Origin: Heliocidaris erythrogramma
Taxonomy: Eukaryota; Echinodermata; Echinoidea; Camarodonta; Echinometridae
Direction of reading: 5' to 3'
DNA length: 64,000 nt
NCBI GenBank assembly: GCA_025617745.1
Contig: CM046855.1
Coordinates: 48,711,813 to 48,775,812 of the forward strand
Part shown: piece after piece, positions 35,050-45,600 of the stretch
How positions within the stretch are numbered: the stretch's first letter is position 1
Layout: each line of letters begins with the position of its first letter
Position numbers and translations under genes: made by a program
Notes under the pieces: model-generated
The model's database searches: none
Seen by the model: only the letters and a program-made list of their open reading frames with translations
What the model was told of the DNA's origin: nothing

Positions 35050-35295
35050 TAAAAAGAGAGAGAGAGAGAGAGATAGAGAGATACAATGAATGAATTCCAG
35101 AGAAGACATTGGTAATGCATTGAATTCCAACTTTTTAATTTATTTTCACCAAATTTTCGATCCTCACGGATCTTCCTCAAGGTAATGAACAAAGTGAAAT
35201 GTGTATGTGAAGCTCTGCTCAGAAAAAGTTGACAATGTAATATACCATGGTAACGCGCTTAGTTGCTAGGTAAAGGTTTGAGATCTTAATTTTTA

Positions 35296-35328
<33 letters not shown>

Positions 35329-37563
35329 ATAGGCGCACTTCCATAAATATTACGAAGTCCGATCGAGCAAACACGGCATGGGGGGGGGGGGTGGGGGATG
35401 TTGTGAATATAACAATTTTGCAGTATATGGCGAACAGGGTAAATGGCGGGCCAGTGTGTTTTGCTGAAGGTTATTTATTGCTGCTTATTTCTTATGTTCA
35501 TTAGCAGGCCCTCAGAGCACAAAGCGACCAGCCCTCAAGCTCGAGCGGCTTGTGGGGTAAAACTACCCGTGCAAGCTCCGCAGGTTCGTAATTTCGGAAA
35601 TGAAATAGGGTTCCGAATTCAGAAGGTTCGCAATTCCGAAATGAAAAATAGTTCATGATTCCGAAGTTTCATATTTCAGAAAATGAAAGAGGGTTCATAA
35701 TAATAATTCCGAAGGTTTGTAAATCCAAAAGATTCATTACTCCGAAGGCCACTTCCGAAAATGAAAAAAGGTTCATTGAATTCCAATGGAATGTTAACAA
35801 CCATATGAATTTGTTATGAATTTGAGTTTATTTGAAAGATCCCTTTATGACATATTACACGTACAAAAAGTGTGTAGAAATAGAAATAGACAAAATGCCG
35901 TGATTATTACAAAATGGTGCCCTAGATGATGTCGCGATCCCACTTCATTTTTCATTTCATTCATTTTATCAGGGTAAAAACTCACTTCAGCCGGACGGCT
36001 GTTCTTCAGTACTAAGTCCGTGAGACTGAAATAACGAAACTCATTGAAAAAGTTACAGTGCCGAGACAATACGAGACTTTTAAAAGCATTTAAAGTCAAA
36101 AACAAATTCTGTCCATGTGCAGATAAGACCTCCTGGTATGCCGGTTTGAGCCCTGGGGAGTGTTTCATCAAGTGTTTTGTCAGTGATTTTTTACCGACAA
36201 CCGTTATAAGCTACAGAAATCCATGCATCTGATTGGCTGAGAGCAAATTTGTCGGTAAAAAGCACTGACAAAACACTTGATGAAACGCTCCCCTGAAGTC
36301 AGTTTGGAAGTGGAACACTAATATCCAGAGAAAAAAAAGTTTCGGCATGTGCCATGAGAGTAAAGGGCAACTCTCCAGTTTTTCTTTCTCATACAGGTCA
36401 TTATTTTGTTGAAATTTCATACAATATTTTTAAAAGCATTCAAAGTTAAAAACGAATTCTGTCCATTTTGATGTGCAGTGGCGAGTGCCTAGTGTGGGGG
36501 AAAAGGGCTCTATAACAAAGCCAGGTTGAGCCCTGGTTTCAATTGAAAACAGTAGGCTTAACACCAAGACAAAAACTTTCAGCATGTGACATATGAGAGT
36601 AAAGAAAAACTGTTCAGGTTGTATCACATGTAGGTCATTATTTAGTTAAAATGTCATGTGTACGATACTTCAGGGGGCGGCGGAGCGTCTTTCATAGTGC
36701 GGGGGGTCTAAAAGAGCAAGAGGGTGAAAATTACCGTCGCGTCATCGGAAATATTTTCTTATTCCTTTGCGATTGGACTCTTTTACAACACTATAATCTC
36801 GTCAGTCTAGTAGAATAATTGACATGATTGAGGAGTAATTTATGGCTCGTTTCTGAAACTTGGCCAATATTTTTCCGCTCAATCTGTGAGAGGAGGCTTG
36901 TATTAGCCAAAAGGAGCTGGACTAGGGACTCGTTTGACTCTTTTCACTGACATTGACAAGTCTGTAGCGGTGCAGATATTATTCTGTAGTCTGCTGATTT
37001 TCAATCAAGGTAGCTCAGTGTCGGGTGAGTACCTACCTCATGCTCAGGCTCTGGCTCTGGACAGCCAGGCAGGAGAACCAGCGAGCACTGTCGCCTTCGT
37101 ATGACCGTACCCAGGTACCGGGGACTGACGAGCATTGGCGAGGTTAACTAGCACTGTCGCGAAGCGACAGCGCTCACTCATAGTCATAGGTACACGCCAT
37201 TGCCGACTGTGTAGGAATGTGCACAGCCAACACACATAGCCAGGATTGGCTTCGTGAATGTAAAAAAAAAAAAAAATTGGCTATACGCCTTCTACATCAC
37301 GAAGCCAGGCGTTCTTACCCAGCAATCTAACTGCGCACGGGTTAGCAGGACTGGAAAATGCCCTGAAATATCACTTTTCTGATAACTGTCGCGACCGACG
37401 GCTCCTTCACCACAGCGTATCCTCCTATGAAAACGTTTAGAATTAGAATGTCTTTTTGATCGTACATATTTTTACCAAAAAATCAAAAAAAGATCGTAAG
37501 AAATTTCCGAAAACTCGCCAGTGTTTGTGTGTATCCATGCCTCCTCTTGTCATGCAGATAAGG
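35043..37563. repeat. 2.56 kb tandem duplication, copy 2
   Basis: See copy 1. Here the right end runs into its own inverse (37566-37676), while in copy 1 it runs into a TA microsatellite (about 35016-35046) that also marks the start of copy 2. Confidence 0.9.
36153..36294. mobile_element. Fold-back MITE, TGTTTCATCAAG family, copy 2
   Basis: The same MITE as at 33597-33738, carried along by the tandem duplication. Confidence 0.85.
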
Positions 37564-37676
37564 CATGACAATGGATACACACAAACACTGGTGATTTTTC
37601 GGAAATTTCTTACGATCTTTTTTGGATTTTTTGGTAAAAATACGTACGATCAAAAAGACATTCTAATTCTAAACGT
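37433..37676. repeat. Inverted repeat of about 115 bp at the end of the duplication
   Basis: The left arm starts ACGTTTAGAATTAGAATGTC and the right arm ends GACATTCTAATTCTAAACGT, with a turn around 37557. The arms differ at a few sites. Only the left arm exists in copy 1 (34882-35010). Confidence 0.85.
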
Positions 37677-37679
37677 ACC

Positions 37680-38545
37680 AAAAAGAGGGCTGTAAATGTA
37701 AGTTTTTATAACTTTCTACATTTTGTATCTTAACGAACTGATAACTTAAAATCTAAAGAATGATACTTAAGTATCTGTTTGCCCACAAAAACCTCCATTT
37801 CAAACAAAATTACATCTGTATCCCCAATACCCAGTATACACACATGTATATGATCCTAATGGTCAATATGACCATTGCTTGCTGATGTGGTTCTGGTCAT
37901 ATTCGACCTAAAATTACAACAATCGACCTTGCACATGTCGTCAGTCAATTACTATTTGCATGCCTCGGGTCAGCACTAGTCTAGCTTATCTAGTCAGTGG
38001 ATATATGAGGTTAAGACCAGAACTCAACTTTATCTTTAAGAAAATCAAATCTTGCAAGAGCAGTTTTGTTGTCTGTATTTGACTGCAACCGTGAATGTTT
38101 GACACAGTGCCACATAGGCATGGGCCTATGAGTGTGTGTGAACAAGCCTTCACTGAGTTACAGTAGGTGATGGGAAGAGTAAGAACAACTGAGGCTGAGC
38201 AGCTAAAAGGCTATTAACGCTAAAAGGCTAACGCTAAAAGGCTAACTCCATACAGGCTTTCTTTTTTTTTCCTATCTCACCAATAGAACAGGCATTTTTA
38301 GAATCAAAAGAGCCTCTTGACTGTTGAAAATCACTTTTATCATTATGCATTAACCAGCTTCTTTCATCTCCTCGGAAAGACTTCCTTTTGTACCTCCGTA
38401 ACCTAACCGTAGCTCTTACCTTATCCTTAGACCCTACGAGTGCTGCAAACATGACTGCCATGGCTGCAAAGGTTTCCTTTTCGGTATTTTTTAATTTGAG
38501 GTAAGGAATCGTGTTTAAATCTATGTTGAAGAGGAGATGAAAATA
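37680..38545. other. Gene-free stretch; possible small minus-strand exon
   Basis: Three copies of a short GCTAAAAGGCTAAC word lie at 38203-38247. On the minus strand 38466-38418 reads as a short frame MAVMFAALVGSKDK, bordered by CAG upstream and GTAAGA downstream. That could be an exon, but nothing joins to it within the window. Confidence 0.3.
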
Positions 38546-38547
38546 TA

Positions 38548-39393
38548 CTGAACTACAAAAGAAACGTCACACTTTTCAAATTGATATCTTTTACACATGA
38601 TATTGGAATTTGATACGTAAAATCACATTTTATGCTTTTTTAACATCACAGATATGGCATTGACTGTCCATAACACATCATCATAACAAAATGTGATTTC
38701 TGTGTAGGATTAAAACTCATATCCTTTCCGTGAACATGGTAGTGCACATCCTCTATCCAGTGGGTTTAAAAGGGACCCAAAAGCTTCATCCTGTCATTCG
38801 TTTCCTGAGCGCTGTCACCATGCCACGTCTGACTCGAAACCAGAGGGAACAAGCCATCGGACGTCTTCATGCTGGCCAACGTCCTAGAGTCATTGCCAAC
38901 GACTTCAATGCAGCGTTCGGACAGTAGAGAGACTGCGGGAGCAATACAATGCAACCAACCGCACCAACGATCGTCAGCGCAGTGGTCGTCCCAGGGTGAC
39001 AACAGCACGTCAAGATCGCCATCTTCACCGGGACCACTTGCAGGATCGCTTCCGCAGAGCAACAGAATCGGCTCTACAGACTATTGGCACACACAACAGA
39101 CCAATTTCTGCAGCAACTGTTCGTCGTCGGCTGAGAAGCTTCAACTTGTCTTGTCGGCGTCCTGCTCGGGGCCCTATCCTCACCGTTCGACATCGTCGGG
39201 AACGTCTCCTGTGGGCCCAACAACGTCAGAACTGGCGCTATCAACGACGAGAGTCGTTATTGCACATCTGTACTTGTTAATCAAAACAAAGCAAAACATT
39301 TTCTCAGTTTTCACTCTTGAATAAAGAATATGTTTCATTGTAAATAAAACAGTTTCAAACACATACATGTGTGACGTTTCTTTTGTAGTTCAG
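38548..39393 (+). mobile_element. Tc1-type transposon, internally deleted (846 bp)
   Basis: Ends CTGAACTACAAAAGAAACGT and ACGTTTCTTTTGTAGTTCAG are perfect inverted repeats flanked by TA. The element contains only part of a transposase. Confidence 0.9.
38821..39280 (+). pseudogene. Tc1-type transposase N-terminal fragment
   Basis: The start MPRLTRNQREQAIGRLHAGQ opens the DNA-binding domain. A frameshift near 38920 moves the continuation (GRPRVTTARQDRHL, ISAATVRRRLRSF, PILTVRHRRERLLWA) to another frame. Sequence after RQNWRYQRR is missing, so the whole catalytic DDE region has been deleted. Confidence 0.88.
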
Positions 39394-39639
39394 TATAGCT
39401 TGTTAACGGTAAAAATGACCTTGAAGAAGCTCTTGATTTTAAAAATGCCTGCTCTGTTGGCAAGATTTTTTTTACTCTTCCATAGAGGCAGGCACTGGTA
39501 AAGGATTCCAATTTTCATGTGCAAGATTATCTATCCTAACAATAATCTCATACATTGGTAAGTGCATGTATTTGTGCATGAATCTAAACAGTGGATGGAA
39601 ATTGTCTCATTGCATCCTTTTTTAGCATTCCAGAAAAAA

Positions 39640-42600
39640 ATGGATGAGCCATCAAGTCCAATGGGGTTAGAGGTCATAGATGCAGAAACCCCTGGTGGCT
39701 CCACTGTGACTGGCCAGAAGGAGTACACCCCTATTCTCAGCTTTACACCTAGACAATATCAGGTAAGCATTATGATATCTACCAAGTGGTGCTCTGGCAT
39801 TTGCTCCGGCAACAATTGCTCCATTCCCATATTTTGTCAGATGTGTAGGGTTTGAGTCATGGTTACAATAGGGTTTTATGTTCGCCTTTTTTTATGTTAA
39901 CCTCATACTTCGGATGGGTGGATTAGGCTTAGGGTTACACGTGAAGATGTAGTGTTTGGTGACCTTGGTCCAGGGGAGCGTTTCATCAAGCATTTTGTAA
40001 GTGATTTTTACTGAAAAATTTACTCTCAGCCAATCAGATGCAAGGATATCAGTAGCTTATAACAGTTGTCGGTAAAAATCACTGACAAAATGCTTGATGA
40101 AACGCTCCTCAAGGTTGAAGCTAGGAATTTGGTTAGTGGAGGATACTGACTGCAGGGGAGCATTTCATCAAGTGTTATGTCAGTGATTTTTACCGACAAC
40201 TGTTATAAGCTACTGAAATTCTTGCATCTGATTGGCTGAGAGCAAATTTGTCAGTGAAAATCACTGACAAAACACTTGATGAAACACTCCCCAGAGCAAT
40301 TGTTGCCAGAGCATTTGTGGTATTTAACCCTTGCTAAACATGTCTTCTTTTTTCTTCAGTATAGGTAAGGTCATTGTATACCAGACCGCGATCAAAAGGT
40401 CCCAGCTCTTCTACTTTAGATACATTGTGGAAAACACATATGTGTACAGTTTGTATGGGACCAGTCTAATTCTTATACTAAATCTTGTCTTAATTACCTT
40501 AGAGTATTAAGCTGTTAGGAAATTGTGAAACACAGCAAGAACTAATTTAATTGAGTCAGAGGTGGAATCCTATTATGGAGATGCTATCATAACATAACGT
40601 AACATGAAATAGTTGTTCATCTGGAGTTCTTGAAATACTAAGTTGTAACATTTTATTAAGTAGTTTTCAGTAATTTTGATATCAGTATTGTAAGATATTG
40701 TTAAAAGATACTTCATGAAACTGTAACATAAACTGAAATTGCTCCACAACAGTGCCATTAGATTTGAAATGTTTAAATTTGTTGAATTTTACCAGACAAT
40801 ACACTTGAGGTTATTGTTTAAAAAATGAAATATACTTCTACTAATTTCATTGATATTTATTTTGTATTTTAGTATTAACCCCTTCTGGGCCACCAAGTTT
40901 TTTTAGACAGATGTCGTGAATGAACTTTCAAGGATGGAATTCTGACTTGAAGTGCTTGGTTTTATTCATGAAATGGGTACAAATCATCTTCCATGGATCA
41001 TATAAACTTTATGACAGAGGTATCACGTAACTGGTTCTGTGTCTGGAAAAAAATGTAGACCTTCTTTAATAAACAAACACATTGTTGAACACTCAGGTTC
41101 ATTGGTGGGAATTGCTGCCCATAACACAGGAAGGGGTTAAAATATTTGTTTTTTTAATATATTGTTACAACTTATGAAGAGGCACTTTATAATTGAAATA
41201 TTGCTAAAAATATGTCTAGTAAATTTTTGATAAATCAAATTTCTTATGCACTATTGCAGCTTGAATTACTGGAAACAGCCCTGGAGCAGAACACAACAGT
41301 ATGCTTGCAATCAGGAACAGAGAAGACATTCCTAGCAGTTATGCTAATCAAAGAGCTCTCGGAGTCAGTGAGGATGCGTTTAGAGGATGGAGGAAAGAGA
41401 ACCATCTTTCTGGTCAATTCAGGTAATGAATTCTCTCTACCAGTAAAACAGACCGTCCAGGCAACAATTTGGCACTTAGATGTTTTTGGGATGATAAGAA
41501 GGTTACTTTGTTTGTACTCCAAGATTTCTAGATGGAAAGTGTGAGCGGAATTGAATTAAAGAAGTATCTTTCCAAACTGTGAATGCAATTTAGCATTTTG
41601 ACTTGTTACGCACTAGAATCAGGTAGTTCCTGCATTAAGTCTATAGGAATAAAAAAATTAAATCTAATTGGACACAAGTTTGTCAATAAACAGTAAATGG
41701 ACCTCTCTCATAGAGGCACTTGATAGCATCATTTGGAAGGTCTACAACTATGAAATCTTGTTGTGTTCTTGAGATATGTTGTTAATCATTGTCATTTTCA
41801 AAAATCGTGCAGAGCTTTGATATATTTCTGATTATGTTTACTGTAAACAAAATGGGGACTGCATTGTGTCTTAATTTTTTATATTTCTTCTGAGAAAAAT
41901 AGGATTGGCGATTTCAGTCAGCTTTTTCCTGTACAAGTCTGTATCATGTACACATACTGGTAACTAGTCTGTGACTTTGCTTTACCTACAGAATCCTGCA
42001 TATCAGAGTATGGAAATGTGATCCGCACCCACACTGATTTAGACGTAAAAGAATATCGGAATGGAGAAGAGACAATTTCATGGGACCAAAGAAGATGGCA
42101 GGAAGAAATTGAACATTGTCATGTTGCTGTGATGGACAGTGAGATCTTCCTCAAGCTTCTGCAGACGTCCTTCATGAGACTGTCCTTGGTCAATCTGCTC
42201 ATCCTTGATGAGTGTCATCTCACTCTTCAACAACTTCATCCATACCACCAGGTCATGCTAGAATTCAAACGGTGTCTCGGCAACGATCACCCTAGAGTTC
42301 TGGGGCTGACCGAATCGATTCTGAAGGGGGCATACCAGCCTTGTGCTCTAGAGAAGCAAATAGATATGTTAGAGAACTCGCTCCAAAGCACAGCAAAAAT
42401 TGCAACAAGTTTGACCAGCATCAGCAAATATGGCACCAAGCCCAAAGAAGCAGTCATCGTCTGTCAGAACTACGAGGACTGTGTTGAGTTGGTATCAAAA
42501 CTATCAAAGCTCCTAACAGATGGTCTTGACCAACTCGACCAGTTTGAATACTTGTTCAAAGCCAGGGACTTTGATGGTGAACTTGTAGATTGCAAGCGTG

Positions 42601-45600
42601 ATCCTGTACTGCCTGCCAGACAAGCCCTTGCGGAATGCCTGTCAGCTCTAACAACGATTGGCCCTCTGGGGGTCAAGATTCTTATCCCCATGCTGGTAAG
42701 AGAAATACTGAAGCTTGAGAAACATGAGTTCCTGGACATTCACCTTTTATTCCTGCAGCATGCGACTACCCAGCTCAGGATGGTTGAAAGGATATGTGAC
42801 AATGCCCTCAGGGAAGGAGGCAATTTCTTCGACCTGAAATTTCTGACTCCCAGAGTGAGGAGGTTGTTGGAGGTTTTAGCTGGATTCAAACCCAAGGAGG
42901 TGAGCCCCGAGGAGAAAGCTCAGCAGAGTGTTCATCGGGAGAGAACCAACAAGTATGCATCACGCAGGAAGACACACAGATCCCACAAGGACATGAAGAA
43001 GTATGTAACTGATCACAATGCTGCGGATGAAGTGGATATAAATGGTGATATCGACTGTTATCATATTTTTTTTTCAGGATCGAAATATTAGACTACAATA
43101 ATATGAATTTTTGTTACCTTGAATTATTTTTTTGATAATAAGAAATTTTCGAGGTCTTTAAGAAATTCCAACACTGTTTGCTATCATTAATTAGATTCAA
43201 TAAAATTCACACACATTTCATTGTTCAAACAATAGAAGGAGTTTGATGGCATTCTGTCTTAACATGTATTAACATCAAATTTCATAAGTTTTGTTTTATG
43301 CACAGTGATGGTCATATATAAATTAACTTATTTGAAATCATGACTACTTGAGCAGTGGCAAGATGAGAATAGGAATCATGTGGATGAAATTCAGGAGGCA
43401 TATCAGAGATGTGTTTGCTTTGAAATAGCAATATATCTTTATACTCTAGATCTTATAATACAGAAAACCTGGATATAATGTTGATTTCTCCACTTGTTCC
43501 CATGACCAGTCCAAGATGGAGACCTTTTGTACAAGAAGACCAAGACGAGGATGAAATGAGCGACGAGGAAGAAGAAGAGGAGGAGGATGAAGACGATGTG
43601 GGTGTCCAACAAACTGGTCGCTCGACCACGAACCTGTGCGGCATCATCTTCGTGGAGCAACGGTACACAGCAGCGGTGATGAGCAGGCTCTTCAAGAAAC
43701 TCTCTAAGAGGGATCCCAGGCTCCATTTTATCCTCTGTAGCTGCATTGCCATTGGGAGTGGGAGGCTAGGGGTAGCCAAGAAGTCTCCCGCACAGGTCCA
43801 GAACCAACGGAGGAAGCATGAAGAGGTACTGAGGAAATTCAGGAGGAGAGAGGTCAACGTCTTGGTTGCTACCAGCTCTGTGGAAGATGGTGGGTATTGC
43901 TCTTTATTTGAGTAATAGAGTTAAAGGTATGAAACATGTCCAGGAGTTATGACAGAAAATCACTCTATAGATTTGTAGGCATTATGTGAATAAATGAAAT
44001 ATTTGGTGCATGAATTATTACTACAAAATTGTTTAAGGTACATGTATGTACATGCATGCACATGCCAAATAGAATTGAATATTTATGAAACAAACTAGAG
44101 ACATTCCTCCCTAGATATTATGCAGTGCCAGGTGGTGTTCATCAGTTGTGACAGAATAAAATAGCTGCACTTTGCAGGGTAAAAAAGTATTTTGTCAAAT
44201 TTTTCTTATTCATTTGAAAATGTCAACTTCTAAGGGAAGTTTATTTGCACTTGACCTGTTGACCCCGTGACATGCATCAAACCCCATATAGAGCTGCTTC
44301 AAGCTCTCTGTGATTTACGGTAGCTGTTGAAGATTTGTATGATACTATTGTACCTTGGATATTACATAGAAGAGTGAATATTGTACTACATGAATATATA
44401 GCGTATGATGACTTGATGAAATTGTTATTTTGTGTATTTTGTGCTGCCAGGTGTCGAGCTTCCCCGCTGCAATGGCTGCAATCTTGTGGTGCGGTTTAAT
44501 CGACCAACCAGCTACCAGTCCTACATGCAGTCCAAGGCCAAGGCTAGAGCACCGACATCTCACTACCTCATGCTGATAGATGAACCTGATCTACAACCGT
44601 TCCTTAAAGATGTGCAAAGCTACCAGGAGTTTGAAAGGGTGAGTGATGTTTCTTATTTCTTTGCAAGTCCATACAGGGGCTATCTGGTTCAGTCAGTAAA
44701 AAAAAAAATTGTGGCAAGCTATTTAGCTCTGGAAAGTCCAAATGAGACCTGGTTAACGACAAATGAGCTCTGGTAAAGAACAATATGAAAATAGCGAATC
44801 CGGAAAGAGCTCTTTCAGTTTTCTAAAATGGCTTACTTCTCCACCTTTCTCTGTCTTTGGCCTTCGTGTATTTTGCACCATTTATCTCTGTTCATTAAGT
44901 ATTTCATTAAGTTCTCTTTAACAATTTTATTGTCTCGCCCACCGAAGGTGGAGGCAAGACTACGGGATCCAAATGGCGTTGTCCACCACAAATGTTAAAT
45001 TTACCTGCAAGACTCCCTTGTGACAAGTAATTTGGCATCTGTTAATCCCATTTGACCAAACTTGGGTCAGAGATGCACTTGGGCCCTTTATGGTGCTGTC
45101 GAGGGTCACATGATAAGGTCACAAGCCATTTGAGATTATATGTTAAAGTTTCCCTGCAAGACTTTTTTTTTCTCTCTCTATAGTATTGTTATCATAGAAG
45201 TTTTTAGCTGGAGTATATCATGGGGGAAATGAAGATAATCATTAATGGACCACATACTTGTCTGAAAAATACATGAACTGTACAGTTACAGTGATGGACT
45301 TTTCTTGGTGTGAGACCAAACTAAAATCAAGAGCAAACATCACATGCTCAGGAGAATGACATCATTGTTGCCTTATGGGGGCAGTTTTAGGCCAGAGAAC
45401 ATGGAATTCAAGATACATGTATATAGGGACCAGTCCTTCTGGACTCCCTTTAAAGAAAAAGTACAGCTCAATTACACATGGATGTGGGTAGTTTGTTCCT
45501 GTCATTGTGATGATCATGAATGTTGGAAATCATTTCCTCTAGGGCAGAAAGTTCAAACATGATGCAAGATACAGATGAGACAGAGCTTTAAAAAGGCCTT

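Larger units (their letters stand above)
39640..44638 (+). other. Dicer: Dicer exons 1-5: helicase region with altered ATPase motifs
   Basis: These exons encode residues 1-621. The Q motif is FTPRQYQ. Motif I reads G60-T-E62-K-T where active Dicers have GSGKT. Motif II DECH (168-171) is intact. Motif III reads T202-E203-S where TAS is usual. Exon 4 opens the second helicase lobe after an acidic linker (a run of Asp/Glu) and has [10 protein letters not shown]. Near motif V three residues are inserted (CNGCN at 565-569). Motif VI reads Q585-SKAKARA against the usual QSKGRARA. The rest follows vertebrate Dicer closely, so the fold is kept while ATP use is probably lost. Confidence 0.85.

Noticed and set aside
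32483-37563. The two long near-identical units as LTRs of a retrotransposon
   Set aside because: They abut directly with no internal gag-pol region, and no primer-binding site or polypurine tract is visible; tandem duplication fits better.
43556-43605. Acidic run in Dicer exon 4 as a misread intron
   Set aside because: Other Dicers have an acidic linker at the same place, and the frame joins correctly on both sides.
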